Shown here piece by piece: positions 1 to 8,983 of a stretch of 64,000 nucleotides of DNA (its first letter is position 1; each line of letters starts with the position of its first letter). Under the pieces are notes generated by a model. It worked only from the letters and a program-made list of their open reading frames with translations. It made no database searches and was not told the DNA's origin. This stretch comes from Fibrella forsythiae (GTDB lineage Bacteria > Bacteroidota > Bacteroidia > Cytophagales > Spirosomataceae): contig NZ_JAFMYW010000003.1 of NCBI RefSeq assembly GCF_017353175.1, positions 124,001-188,000 of the forward strand. Direction: 5' to 3'. The position numbers were made by a program, and so were the translations under genes.

Positions 1-193
1 GCAAACAAAGATATAAGCTGTCGACTACTGATATATTACCGGTTTAATGGGGTAGTCTGGTATTTAATGATAATATCGGAACAATTCTGGCATAAATGCG
101 TAGAACAAAAGGTCCTTTTTTCGGGACAATTTTGTGGAGGTAATTCCAGGTACGTTGCCATTGTTACTTAGCTCTTCTAAGCCATTAAACCCC

Positions 194-991
194 ATGAAAT
201 CGTTAGATACCCCCTACGTATTAGCTCCCGAAGAGATTGAGTTTTACCAGAAAAATCGGTTCATTAAACTCAAAAATGTATTCGACGCCGATACCCTGGC
301 CCAGTACAATGCGGTCATCAGCAGGCAGGTCGAGAAAATGAACACCGTCACGACCGCCCTCGATGAGCGCGATACCTACGGCAAAGCGTTTTTGCAACTC
401 TTTAATCTCTGGCGAGAAAATGAGGCCGTGAAAGAATTCGTGTTCAGTAAACGGCTCGCTAAAATCGCCGCCGATCTGATGCAGGTCGACGGCGTGCGGA
501 TGTACCACGATCAGGCCCTGTTTAAAGAGGGTGGCGGCGGCATCACGCCCTGGCATGCCGATCAGTATTACTGGCCACTCAGTAGCGATAAAACCATTAC
601 GGCCTGGATTCCGCTGCAACCCGTTCCGCTGGATATGGGCCCGCTCGAATTCAGCGCGGGTAGCCATCAGATTGTGGAAGGGCGCGAACTGAGCATTGGT
701 GATGCCAGCGAAAAACTGATTGCCGAGAAACTGCGTGTTACCGATTTCGAGCACGTTATCGAGCCGTTTGATCTGGGCGAAGTAAGTTTCCATTCGGGCT
801 GGGTGTTTCACCGCGCCGGGGCCAACATAACCGACCACGTACGGAAGGTGATGACCGTGATCTACATGGATAAAGACATGGTGCTGCAGCAGCCTATCAA
901 TAAAAATCAGGAAAACGACTGGCACACCTGGTGTCCTGGTGCCACCGTAGGCGAGGTGATCAATACCGAGCTGAACCCGGTCATGTACTGA
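194..991 (+). CDS. Phytanoyl-CoA dioxygenase (PhyH) family oxygenase
   Basis: This is a 265-residue protein of the PhyH branch of Fe(II)/2-oxoglutarate oxygenases, which usually hydroxylate small molecules next to an activated or polar group. The iron-binding set is visible as H121-A-D123 in PWHADQYYWPL and H206 in WVFHRAGAN; the arginine soon after (DHVRK) fits the 2-oxoglutarate contact. The open frame runs upstream to a GTG at 134, but the preceding residues do not look like PhyH, so the ATG at 194 is preferred. The next gene starts inside its stop codon (TGATG), so the two are probably translated together. The substrate cannot be told from sequence. Confidence 0.85.
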   Translation: MKSLDTPYVLAPEEIEFYQKNRFIKLKNVFDADTLAQYNAVISRQVEKMNTVTTALDERDTYGKAFLQLFNLWRENEAVKEFVFSKRLAKIAADLMQVDGVRMYHDQALFKEGGGGITPWHADQYYWPLSSDKTITAWIPLQPVPLDMGPLEFSAGSHQIVEGRELSIGDASEKLIAEKLRVTDFEHVIEPFDLGEVSFHSGWVFHRAGANITDHVRKVMTVIYMDKDMVLQQPINKNQENDWHTWCPGATVGEVINTELNPVMY

Positions 992-1539
992 TGGGTATGA
1001 ATATCTGTGTATACTGTGCGTCGAGCGCGCAGGTCGATCGCGTCTATTTCGATGCTACAGAGAGGCTGGCAAAGCTATTTGTTGCAGCTGGTGTATCTAT
1101 AGTGTTTGGCGGTGGCGGCATAGGCCTGATGGGCAAACTGGCCGATACGGTGCTTGCCGATGGTGGCCATATAAAAGGCATTATGCCCAAGTTTATGAAT
1201 GAGGTAGAATGGGCCCATAAACAGGTTGCCGACTTCGAGTTTACCGATACCATGCATGAACGGGAAGCCCGCTTTCTGGCCGATATAGATGGCCTTGTAA
1301 CGCTGCCGGGTGGTAGCGGCACCCTCGAGGAGTTACTGGAAGCCATTACGCTGAAGCGACTGGGTCAGTTTACAAAGCCGATCATCATCCTGAATACCAA
1401 CGGTTTTCATGATCCGCTGAAGCAGAGGCTCGACCGGTGTATTACGGAGAAGTTCACGCACGAAAAAGACCGGCAGATGTGGACATTCGTTGACGAACCC
1501 GAAGCCGTTTTAGCTGGTATTCAAAACGCCGACGACTGA
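991..1539 (+). CDS. LOG family protein (putative nucleotide 5'-monophosphate phosphoribohydrolase)
   Basis: This 182-residue Rossmann-like protein belongs to the LOG (Lonely Guy) family. The diagnostic PGGSGTLEEL motif lies in the second half and a glycine-rich GGGGIGLMG loop near the N terminus. Family members cleave the ribose-phosphate from N6-modified or ordinary nucleoside monophosphates; in plants this activates cytokinins, in bacteria the role is often nucleotide salvage. The start is the ATG at 991, which overlaps the stop of the PhyH gene by one base; an ATG two codons later is an alternative. Its pairing with the oxygenase suggests a shared transcript, but no shared pathway is evident. 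Confidence 0.88.
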   Translation: MGMNICVYCASSAQVDRVYFDATERLAKLFVAAGVSIVFGGGGIGLMGKLADTVLADGGHIKGIMPKFMNEVEWAHKQVADFEFTDTMHEREARFLADIDGLVTLPGGSGTLEELLEAITLKRLGQFTKPIIILNTNGFHDPLKQRLDRCITEKFTHEKDRQMWTFVDEPEAVLAGIQNADD

Positions 1540-1607
1540 GACGAAACGTCTATTCATTTTGCCACAAACAGATAAGGCCCGGTTGAAATTACTGTCCGAT
1601 ATGCCTC

Positions 1608-2528
1608 ATGAAAAGCATCCTCATTAGTGGCCTATGGCTATTGAGCATTGTATATAGTTTTGGGCAACTGCCAATTGTTGCTTCAGGTACGTTGGTCCGG
1701 CACGCCAATTTTCCGTCGAAGTTTGTTGAAGCCCGGAATATAGATGTCTGGCTTCCTGCAGGTTATAGCGTTAATAAAAAGTACGCGGTGCTGTATATGC
1801 ACGACGGTCAGATGTTGTTTGATTCGGCCACTACCTGGAACCATCAGAGCTGGGATGTTGACGACGTGGCCACCAAACTAATGGCGGCGCATCAGGTGCA
1901 GGATTTTATCGTGGTGGGTATCTGGAATGCCGGCCAGCATCGCCACGCTGATTATTTTCCGCAGAAGGCTTTTGAATTGCTGACCGACGAGCAAAAAGCG
2001 TTTGTTAGTAGGCAGCTCAAAACGGCTGGCCGGGCAACCGAGGCCTTCCAGCCAAACTCCGATGCATACCTGAGCTTTTTGGTAACGGAACTGAAACCGT
2101 TTATCGACCGCCAGTATGCCGTTTACACCGACAGGGCGCACACGTTGGTGGCCGGTAGCAGCATGGGGGGCCTTATCTCCATGTACGCTATCTGTGAATA
2201 TCCGGCGGTTTTCGGCGGTGCGGCCTGCCTGTCTACCCATTGGCCGGGTATTTTTTCGATGGAAAACAACCCCATTCCCGCCGCCTTTACCCGATACCTG
2301 AGTGCGAAGCTACCCGACCCTGATAGCCACAAAATCTATTTCGATTACGGCGACCAGACGCTCGATGCCCTTTATCCGCCCCTCCAACAGAAAGTAGATA
2401 TGGTCATGGCCGGAAAGGGCTACACGGCTGCTAGCTGGGTAACGCGGTTTTTTCCCGGCAACGACCACAGCGAAAAATCGTGGCGCAAACGACTGATCGT
2501 TCCTCTTGACTTTCTATTGACAAAATAG
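1608..2528 (+). CDS. Secreted alpha/beta-hydrolase esterase (esterase D / CE1-like)
   Basis: This is a 306-residue exported hydrolase. A hydrophobic signal peptide covers about residues 1-20 and ends near SFGQ. The body matches the putative esterase family (Pfam esterase, CE1-like), with the nucleophile elbow GSSMGG at 183-188 (Ser185) and a C-terminal His in NDHSEKSW. CE1 relatives remove acetyl or feruloyl groups from plant polysaccharides. The neighbours fit: the next gene, 4 bases downstream, is an arabinofuranosidase-type hydrolase, and an amylase follows. The substrate is inferred from context only; a siderophore esterase is the main alternative. Confidence 0.8.
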   Translation: MKSILISGLWLLSIVYSFGQLPIVASGTLVRHANFPSKFVEARNIDVWLPAGYSVNKKYAVLYMHDGQMLFDSATTWNHQSWDVDDVATKLMAAHQVQDFIVVGIWNAGQHRHADYFPQKAFELLTDEQKAFVSRQLKTAGRATEAFQPNSDAYLSFLVTELKPFIDRQYAVYTDRAHTLVAGSSMGGLISMYAICEYPAVFGGAACLSTHWPGIFSMENNPIPAAFTRYLSAKLPDPDSHKIYFDYGDQTLDALYPPLQQKVDMVMAGKGYTAASWVTRFFPGNDHSEKSWRKRLIVPLDFLLTK

Positions 2529-2532
2529 CCTC

Positions 2533-4434
2533 ATGAAAAAGCTTATTGGTTGCCTTGGCTGTCTGGCTTTTTGCCTGATGGCAACAACCTCGTCTAGTGG
2601 GCAGGCACCACTCCCGGAAAAATATCAGTTGCTGCCGCTCGGTGATGTAAAACCGGAGGGCTGGATCAAAACCCAGATGCAGCATGATTTGCGGGGTTTT
2701 GTTGGTAACCTCGACCGCCTGGTGCCCGACCTGATCGTAAAAGACGATATCTATGGCAAAGACCGGTTGACTGAAGCCGTGAAATCGAAAGACGTTGGAG
2801 CCCTGGGTCTGGGGGATAACCACGTGCAGATTTTATGGTGGAACAGCGAAACCCAATCGAACTGGCGGGATGGATTCGTGCGGCAGGCGTTTCTGTCGGG
2901 CGATGTTCAGGCGCAGCAGCGGGCCAGAGCCTATATTGCCGGCATTCTGGCCACGCAGGATGCCGACGGATATCTGGGCGTGTATGCGCCCGACCTGCGC
3001 TACAAGCTCACGGGCGAGAACGGCGAACTCTGGGCCAAAGCTACGCTGTTCCGGGTGTTGCTGGGTTATTATGAACTGACCAAAGACCCTAAAACATGGC
3101 AGGCGGTGTTGAAAGCTGTCGATAACGTGATGGTCAACTACCCGATCAATCAATCGTCGCCGTTTAAGGCCGAAAAACCCTTTGCGGGTCTGAGCCACGG
3201 CCTGGTATTTACCGATGTGCTGGACCGGCTGTACCAGCTCACCAACAACCGTAAGTACCTCGATTATGCCCTGTTTCTGTATACCGACTACTCGAAAAAT
3301 GCCGTGTCGGAAACCGATATTCAGCTTGGTAATATTCTGAACGACAGTTACCTGATGCATGGGCATGGCGTGCATAGCTACGAACACCTGCGCCCGCTAA
3401 CGGTGGCCTATTGGGCCTCGGGCGATGCGCAACTGAAGCAGGCGTTGGACCGCTATCAGCAACGGATCATCCGGCTGACTACGCCCACGGGCGGCCCCAT
3501 CGGCGACGAATGGATCACCCGCCAAACGGCCGACGCCACCCAAACCGGCTACGAATACTGCTCGCTGCACGAGTTGCTGCATAGCTATGCCATGCTGCTG
3601 CAAAAGACCGGCAACGTGGCCTACACCGACCAAATCGAGCGGCTGTTTTTTAACGCAGCGCAGGGCGCCCGCCACCCAACGCACAGTAGCATCGCCTACC
3701 TTAAAACTGATAATTCGTATGAAATGACAGGTACGAAGAACGGAGGTGGCGATCCTAAACAGACCCGCTACAAATACTCGCCCGCTCATCAGGACGCGGC
3801 CGTATGCTGTGTACCTAACGCCGGCCGAATTGCCTCGTATTACGTACAGACGATGTGGATGAAGGAGGGTAATGGGTTGGTAGCCAACCTGCTAGGTCCC
3901 TGCCAGTTAAATACGAACCTGGGTCGCAATACGGTTCAGATTCTGGAACGTACCGACTACCCGTATCAGAATAGTTTCGTGTTTACCATAAAGGCGCAAA
4001 AGCCATTCCTGCTAAAAATCAGGAAGCCCGACTGGGCTGAAAAGATTAGCTGTAATTATACGTACAAGAGCGACAATGGCTACCTGAGCATGGCCGTTAA
4101 AGCGGGCGAAACGGTTGTCCGGCTGGCATACAAAACAGCGGTACAAACCCATACATTTGCCGCCAACGAGACGTATTTCAGCTACGGTCCACTGGTGTAT
4201 GCGCACCCGATCGAGGCCAGTGAGGCCGTGATTAAAACGTTTCCCGTAACTGGCTTTGCCGACCTGACCTATAAGCCTGCCAACCCGACAACATACAGGT
4301 ACGTTACCAACAGCCCGGCAACGTACCTGAATGCGAGCATAATGGTCAAGGCTAAAAACGACAAGACCCAGGCTATCGAACCGATTCGGCTGGTGCCTGT
4401 TTCCAGAACCATTCTGCGGCAGGTTACTTTTTAA
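2533..4434 (+). CDS. GH127-type beta-L-arabinofuranosidase (DUF1680)
   Basis: This 633-residue exported protein has a signal peptide of about 23 residues followed by the PLGDVKPEGWIK start typical of the GH127/DUF1680 fold, an (alpha/alpha)6 barrel. The unusual GH127 metal site is visible: E341 and C343 in GYEYCS, then the vicinal pair C425-C426 in AVCCVPNAGR. In characterised enzymes these hold zinc and one Cys is the nucleophile. The reaction would be release of beta-L-arabinofuranose, for example from hydroxyproline-rich glycoproteins or arabinans; the related GH146 has the same site, so the exact family is open. It lies 4 bases after the esterase, probably on one transcript. Confidence 0.83.
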   Translation: MKKLIGCLGCLAFCLMATTSSSGQAPLPEKYQLLPLGDVKPEGWIKTQMQHDLRGFVGNLDRLVPDLIVKDDIYGKDRLTEAVKSKDVGALGLGDNHVQILWWNSETQSNWRDGFVRQAFLSGDVQAQQRARAYIAGILATQDADGYLGVYAPDLRYKLTGENGELWAKATLFRVLLGYYELTKDPKTWQAVLKAVDNVMVNYPINQSSPFKAEKPFAGLSHGLVFTDVLDRLYQLTNNRKYLDYALFLYTDYSKNAVSETDIQLGNILNDSYLMHGHGVHSYEHLRPLTVAYWASGDAQLKQALDRYQQRIIRLTTPTGGPIGDEWITRQTADATQTGYEYCSLHELLHSYAMLLQKTGNVAYTDQIERLFFNAAQGARHPTHSSIAYLKTDNSYEMTGTKNGGGDPKQTRYKYSPAHQDAAVCCVPNAGRIASYYVQTMWMKEGNGLVANLLGPCQLNTNLGRNTVQILERTDYPYQNSFVFTIKAQKPFLLKIRKPDWAEKISCNYTYKSDNGYLSMAVKAGETVVRLAYKTAVQTHTFAANETYFSYGPLVYAHPIEASEAVIKTFPVTGFADLTYKPANPTTYRYVTNSPATYLNASIMVKAKNDKTQAIEPIRLVPVSRTILRQVTF

Positions 4435-4463
4435 GAAGCCATATTTTGAGATGCCACGTTTTT

Positions 4464-4489
4464 GTCATCCCTCCTTCCGTCGGGATGAC
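4464..4489. repeat. Dispersed intergenic repeat with GTCATCCC/GGGATGAC ends, copy 1
   Basis: This 26-bp element has 8-bp inverted ends GTCATCCC and GGGATGAC around a short asymmetric centre. The same 26 bp occurs in reverse complement at 21766-21791. Both copies are intergenic and lie 3' of genes. It may form a small hairpin in the GH127-GH13 gap. Confidence 0.75.
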
Positions 4490-4554
4490 GAAATGCCGCG
4501 AGGATTAAAACCCGTCACAACAGAATACAGTATCTTTAAATCTACTCCCTTCCT

Positions 4555-6396
4555 ATGATCATGCGCCGGTTTTTACCCGCTGTTTTACTCCTCCTTAGTA
4601 TCACGTTCCAACTCGTAGCCCAACGTATTGAGCCTGCGTTTTGGTGGGTGGGCATGAAAGACACCCGTCTGCAACTGCTGATTCACGCGCCCGCCATTGC
4701 TGAGGCGCAACCGAAACTGGGGTATGCGGGGGTAAAAGTGGCGAAGGTGACAAAGGTGAAAAGCCCCAATTACCTGTTTATCGATCTCATAGTTAGTCCC
4801 GCCACAAAGCCAGGTACGTTCCCGATCCAGTTTCTGAAAAATGGAAAGTCGGTGCTGACGTACCAGTACGAGTTGAAAGAGCGGGAGGCCAATTCGGCGC
4901 AACGGCAGGGTTACACCGCCGCCGATGCCATGTACATGATCACGCCCGACCGCTTCGCCAACGGAAATCCGGCTAACGACAACATGCCCGGCATGATTGA
5001 ACCCGCCAGCCGGACGGGTATCGACACGCGCCACGGTGGTGATATTCAGGGAATTGTTGATCATCTGGATTACATCAGTAATATGGGGTTCACGGCGCTG
5101 TGGATCAACCCGTTGATCGAAAACAACATGACCCGGACGTATCATGGCTACGCAGCCACAGACTTCTACAGGATCGATCCCCGGTTTGGTTCGAATGATG
5201 ACTACCGGAACCTGTCGAAAGCCGCGCAGAAGAGAGGTATCAAGCTAGTCGTTGACATGATCATGAATCATTGCGGATCGGGCCATTGGTGGATGAGCGA
5301 CCTGCCCACCGACGACTGGCTCAACTACCAGGAGAAGCCGGAAATAACGAACCATGCCCGCGAGACAAACCAGGACCCACACGCATCAGACTACGACAAG
5401 AAGCTTCACGCCAACGGCTGGTTCGTTCCAACCATGCCCGACCTAAACCAGCGGAATCCGTTACTCGCAACGTACCTGATCCAGAACACAATATGGTGGA
5501 TCGAGTACGCTGATTTGCACGGAATTCGTATGGATACGTACCCATACCCCGACAAGGACTTTATGGCCGAATGGTCGCGCAGGGTGCTGGACGAGTACCC
5601 GAAATTCTCGATGGTGGGCGAAGAGTGGTCGATGAACCCGGCAATTATTGCGTTCTGGCAAAAAGGGAAAAAGAACCGGAATGGATATGTGTCGTACATG
5701 CCCAATATGTTCGATTTTCCGTTGAACAACGCTCTTGTTGAGGCCCTGAATGGCGACGACAAAATCTATAATCAGGGGCTACCGAAACTGTACCAGACAA
5801 TGGCGCTGGACTTTCTCTACGAGAACCCGTATAATCTGGTCGTTTTTCCCGACAACCATGACATGAGCCGGTTCTACACCCAGATTCACGAGAAGTTTGA
5901 TCTCTGGAAAATGGGCATAGTCTATACGCTCACGACAAGGGGAATTCCGCAGATATATTACGGCACTGAAGTGCTGATGACGAATCCTAAAAGCGACCGT
6001 CACGATGAAATCAGGGGTGAGATGCCCGGTGGCTGGCCCGACCATACGGCCAGTGTCTTTACAGGTAAAGGATTAACGGCGAGTCAGTTAGAGGCAAAAA
6101 ATTTCATGAAACAATTGCTCCGGTGGCGCAGGCAAACCCCTGTGGTACAGACCGGTCAGCTCAGGCACTTCGCCGCTGGTGATGGTATCTACGTCTATTT
6201 CCGGTATAATGCGTCGCAGAAGGTGATGGTCGTGATGAACAAGAACAACGATGCGAAAACGCTGGATACTGCCAAATACGCCGAACTGCTGAGCGGTCAT
6301 AAAACCGCCCGTAACGTACAGACTGAACAGACGCAGGTACTCAGCCAACCGTTGGTAGTTCCCGCCAGAAGCGCGGTGATCTGGGAGGTGAAGTAA
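4555..6396 (+). CDS. GH13 alpha-amylase family protein, cyclomaltodextrinase/neopullulanase (SusA) type
   Basis: This 613-residue exported glycosidase has a signal peptide (ends near LVAQ), an N-terminal beta-sandwich of about 90 residues like cyclomaltodextrinase N-terminal domains, then the catalytic barrel. All four GH13 regions are present: I D234-MIMNH239; II GIRMD327 (nucleophile); III MVGE356 (acid/base); IV NHD434-436. A C-terminal beta domain closes the protein. It should hydrolyse alpha-1,4 links of starch, pullulan or cyclic maltodextrins, probably in the periplasm. The ATG at 4561 is an equally possible start. No SusC/SusD pair is in view, so this is not a full starch-utilisation locus. 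Confidence 0.88.
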   Translation: MIMRRFLPAVLLLLSITFQLVAQRIEPAFWWVGMKDTRLQLLIHAPAIAEAQPKLGYAGVKVAKVTKVKSPNYLFIDLIVSPATKPGTFPIQFLKNGKSVLTYQYELKEREANSAQRQGYTAADAMYMITPDRFANGNPANDNMPGMIEPASRTGIDTRHGGDIQGIVDHLDYISNMGFTALWINPLIENNMTRTYHGYAATDFYRIDPRFGSNDDYRNLSKAAQKRGIKLVVDMIMNHCGSGHWWMSDLPTDDWLNYQEKPEITNHARETNQDPHASDYDKKLHANGWFVPTMPDLNQRNPLLATYLIQNTIWWIEYADLHGIRMDTYPYPDKDFMAEWSRRVLDEYPKFSMVGEEWSMNPAIIAFWQKGKKNRNGYVSYMPNMFDFPLNNALVEALNGDDKIYNQGLPKLYQTMALDFLYENPYNLVVFPDNHDMSRFYTQIHEKFDLWKMGIVYTLTTRGIPQIYYGTEVLMTNPKSDRHDEIRGEMPGGWPDHTASVFTGKGLTASQLEAKNFMKQLLRWRRQTPVVQTGQLRHFAAGDGIYVYFRYNASQKVMVVMNKNNDAKTLDTAKYAELLSGHKTARNVQTEQTQVLSQPLVVPARSAVIWEVK

Positions 6397-6409
6397 AGAC
6401 AACCTTCTG

Positions 6410-7447
6410 TCAGGGCATCGTCTGAAACCCCTCATTAGTAACGGACCAGTAGGTTGGTTCTTTACCATCCGGCGCTGTCCAGGTTTTCAGGTTGAACGTA
6501 CCTGCGCTCTGAACCTCTGCGACGCAGATGGCCTTTTTATTGGCCGACCAAACAAGAGGCTTTCCCGCTACGCATTGCTCAGGTTTGCCCGAACTGGCAG
6601 GCGTAACGAAATAGGCAACGCCTGAGCCGAAGACTGTTGCCATTCCCGTTGGTTCAATGCCAACGGCGGTTTTCTCGCTTACGCCAATTCCTCGCCCGGT
6701 TACGTTCCAATCGGTACGCATGCGGGCCAGAAAGGCTACCAGACGACCTTGCCGGTTGCGTTGGGCAAAATGCGTATCGGTAATAGTATTAGCCATAAAG
6801 GGAGCGTCGATAAAGTCGTTGCGGCCCAGCATCAGGTTGGCATGATACGGGTCAGACAGCGCTTCGGCTGAAGTAAGGCTCTCGTTGAAAGCAGGATAGT
6901 AGATTTGCCCGAGAACGGCGCAACCGGCGCTAGTGCCACCTACGGGCACTTTTTTGCTGTTGATGAGGTAATTAATGGCGGTCTCTACCTTCGAGTCTTT
7001 CCAATATTTAACGTAATTGCCCTGATCACCACCGGCGATAAACAGCGCTTCGGCGTTTCTGATTTTCTGCACAACGGCCTCGTCATTTACCCACTCGGCC
7101 GAGTTGAGCAGAATGGTTTCAACGGAATTTACCGTTTCGCCCAGTGTTGTATACAGGTACGTATTGTAGCCATCTGACCCACTGGCCCGCAGGATGACCA
7201 CATCGCCCCCGCCCGATTTTTTGAGAAACCAGCGCATGGCTTCGGCGACGTCGGTGCTGCCACCAGCCAGTAAAATGCCGGGAGTAGTCGAGGTCGTTAC
7301 GTCGGCAGCATCGCCTGTGAGCCAGGTAGTGGGGCCGGCGGTTGAGACACAGACAGGCTCGGTAGTTTGCTGTTTATAAGCCGCCGGTGCTGCCAGCAGC
7401 CAAAGGCAGGCTAACCAGTATGAAAACGAATAAGTTGATAATGACAT
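6410..7447 (-). CDS. Cyanophycinase-like S51 family peptidase, exported
   Basis: This 345-residue protein has an N-terminal hydrophobic export signal followed by a peptidase S51 fold. The catalytic serine is S173 in GGTSAGCAV, the class I glutamine-amidotransferase-like nucleophile loop of cyanophycinases and PepE. LFIAGGDQGNYVKYW also fits the family. Cyanophycinases cut beta-aspartyl-arginine dipeptides from cyanophycin; exported forms in heterotrophs are thought to scavenge it or other isoaspartyl peptides. It converges on the amylase gene with only 13 bases between stops. No cyanophycin synthetase is in the window, so scavenging is the likelier role. Confidence 0.82.
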   Translation of the reverse strand: MSLSTYSFSYWLACLWLLAAPAAYKQQTTEPVCVSTAGPTTWLTGDAADVTTSTTPGILLAGGSTDVAEAMRWFLKKSGGGDVVILRASGSDGYNTYLYTTLGETVNSVETILLNSAEWVNDEAVVQKIRNAEALFIAGGDQGNYVKYWKDSKVETAINYLINSKKVPVGGTSAGCAVLGQIYYPAFNESLTSAEALSDPYHANLMLGRNDFIDAPFMANTITDTHFAQRNRQGRLVAFLARMRTDWNVTGRGIGVSEKTAVGIEPTGMATVFGSGVAYFVTPASSGKPEQCVAGKPLVWSANKKAICVAEVQSAGTFNLKTWTAPDGKEPTYWSVTNEGFQTMP

Positions 7448-7490
7448 GGCCAGGTACGTTTCATCCTGAATTACGGCGTAAAATGGCCAT

Positions 7491-7524
7491 AAAAAAAGCC
7501 AGGTACGTTGCTGTACCCGGCTTT
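7491..7524 (-). terminator. Intrinsic terminator after the zinc metallopeptidase gene
   Basis: Read on the minus strand, an AAAGCC-GGTAC stem pairs across a 6-base loop with one mismatch and is followed by a run of seven T. It lies 20 bases past the stop of the 7545-8228 gene. One arm contains a copy of the abundant AACGTACC motif. Confidence 0.7.
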
Positions 7525-7544
7525 CGATAAAAAAACTGCGGCGA

Positions 7545-8228
7545 TTAATCGCGACTGCGGCCGTTCAGAATGCTTACGTAGTAAAGCAGTGTAGCCAGTG
7601 AGCTAAGTGCGGCAACGACGTAGGTCATGGCGGCCCATTTCAGCCCATCTTTAGCTACATCGTATTCACGCGGCGATACAACGCCCCGGCTTTCAATCCA
7701 GGCCAGGGCCCGCTTGCTGGCGTCGAACTCAACAGGCAGCGTAATGAAGGTAAAGAGCGTAGTAACCGCAAACAGGGCAACGCCAATCTGCAACGGCAGC
7801 AACGTGCTGTTGATCATCAGAATACCCGCCAGCAGAATCCACTGCATGTACCGCGACGATACGCTGACAAACGGAACAATGGCCGATCGGAACTGCAACG
7901 GGCCATAAGCTACCTTATGTTGTACGGCGTGGCCACATTCATGGGCGGCTACGGCCGCCGCCATCACGCTTCGTCCGTGATAGACGTCGGGCGAAAGGTT
8001 TACGGTTTTGTCCTGCGGGTTATAGTGGTCGGTGAGTTGACCATCAACGGAGAGGACGCGCACGTCAGTCACGCCGTTTTCGTAGAGCATTTTCTGCGCT
8101 ACTTCGGCTCCGGTAAGTCCGCTGCTAAGAGCAATCTGCGAATATTCGGTGAATTTGCTCTTGAGGCGCCACTGTACAAACAGGCCCACAAGGAATAGGA
8201 TAATCATTAAAATGTATGCACCAGGCAT
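7545..8228 (-). CDS. Membrane zinc metallopeptidase, YugP family
   Basis: This 227-residue integral membrane protein has a first transmembrane segment at about residues 4-20 and further segments in the middle and C-terminal thirds. Between them lies the zinc-peptidase motif H96-ECGH100 inside AAAVAAHECGHAVQHKVAYGPL, characteristic of the YugP/DUF neutral zinc peptidase family (Pfam zinc metallopeptidase 2). Members are universal in many phyla but poorly characterised; a role in membrane protein turnover is usually assumed. It is monocistronic here: an intrinsic terminator follows and a long hairpin precedes it on the other side. Confidence 0.85.
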   Translation of the reverse strand: MPGAYILMIILFLVGLFVQWRLKSKFTEYSQIALSSGLTGAEVAQKMLYENGVTDVRVLSVDGQLTDHYNPQDKTVNLSPDVYHGRSVMAAAVAAHECGHAVQHKVAYGPLQFRSAIVPFVSVSSRYMQWILLAGILMINSTLLPLQIGVALFAVTTLFTFITLPVEFDASKRALAWIESRGVVSPREYDVAKDGLKWAAMTYVVAALSSLATLLYYVSILNGRSRD

Positions 8229-8363
8229 GGTCTTCGAGTTAGTTTAGTGGATGGCAATCTAATCGGACTTCGATTGGCTTGCCTACATATAAAACAGCAA
8301 CAGGCCAAAAAATGTGCCAATTGAGCAACCACTCATCCAGGCCGGGGGCCGATGATCAACTGG

Positions 8364-8480
8364 AAGTTTTGTGTCCTCCGTCTTCTGTCTTCAATCCTTT
8401 GTTGCACTGCTCAAGGACGTATTTCTTGACTTGGCAGCGCAACAGAGGACTGAAGACAGAAGACGGAGGACACAAAACTT
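8364..8480. repeat. Long intergenic hairpin with 7-bp periodic arms (H1)
   Basis: The outer 30 bp of each arm (8364-8393 and 8451-8480) are perfectly complementary. Pairing continues inward with few mismatches to a loop near 8416-8428. The left arm reads as heptads GTCCTCC, GTCTTCT, GTCTTCA, then GTTGC near the tip. The right arm overlaps the stop codon of rfaE2 (minus strand, 8479-8481), so the hairpin forms the very 3' end of that transcript. Confidence 0.9.
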
Positions 8481-8961
8481 AGCCATATGCCTCGACTATT
8501 CTCTGGATCAGGGAGCTGGTAGAATAACCCGGAACCAACGCGATGGTTTCAACGCTGCCGCCATTGCCCAGCACAAAATCAGCGCCAACAATGGTCGCTA
8601 CGGTGTAATCGTCACCCTTTACCAACACGTCGGGCCGGAGGGTTTCAATCAGTTCGAGCGGGGTCGGTTCGCCAAAAAGCGTAACCAGATCAACGAATTG
8701 TAGAGCAGCCATCAGGCGGGCGCGGGCCTGTTCGTTCACCACCGGGCGCAACGGCCCTTTGATGCAACTGACCGACGCATCGGTGTTCAGGCCCAGCACA
8801 AGTTTATCACCTAATGCGCGAGCTTTTTCGAGGTAATCGATATGCCCCAGATGCACGATGTCGAAGCAACCATTGGTAAACACGACGCGCTGACCCTCCG
8901 CATGCCAGGCACGTACCTGCGCCGCTGCTTCATCGCGCGAAACAATTTTTTGGGAAGTCAT
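8479..8961 (-). CDS. rfaE2: D-glycero-beta-D-manno-heptose 1-phosphate adenylyltransferase
   Basis: This 160-residue nucleotidyltransferase transfers AMP to heptose 1-phosphate in the pathway to ADP-heptose for lipopolysaccharide. The sequence has the cytidylyltransferase-fold entry VFTNGCFDIVHLGHIDYL with the catalytic HxGH (HLGH), and later LVKGDDYT. The protein corresponds to only the C-terminal half of the fused HldE enzyme, the usual split form in Bacteroidota; a separate RfaE1 kinase must be encoded elsewhere. The open frame extends further, but MTSQKIVSRDEA at 8961 is the better start because it avoids overlapping the upstream gene. The gene ends inside hairpin H1. Confidence 0.9.
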   Translation of the reverse strand: MTSQKIVSRDEAAAQVRAWHAEGQRVVFTNGCFDIVHLGHIDYLEKARALGDKLVLGLNTDASVSCIKGPLRPVVNEQARARLMAALQFVDLVTLFGEPTPLELIETLRPDVLVKGDDYTVATIVGADFVLGNGGSVETIALVPGYSTSSLIQRIVEAYG

Positions 8962-8983
8962 TTCAGGAGGTTGAACGGGGTTA

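Noticed and set aside
1-133. A minus-strand promoter at the window start (TATCTTTG complement at 6-13)
   Set aside because: The -7 word fits, but no -33 element is present at the right distance and the gene it would serve is outside the window.
221-925. A 234-codon open frame on the minus strand under the PhyH gene
   Set aside because: It lies wholly opposite a gene with clear oxygenase motifs, has no recognisable domain and has the composition expected of a complement-strand shadow. The same applies to the other long antisense frames, such as 15078-15773, 19659-20462 and 51653-52366.
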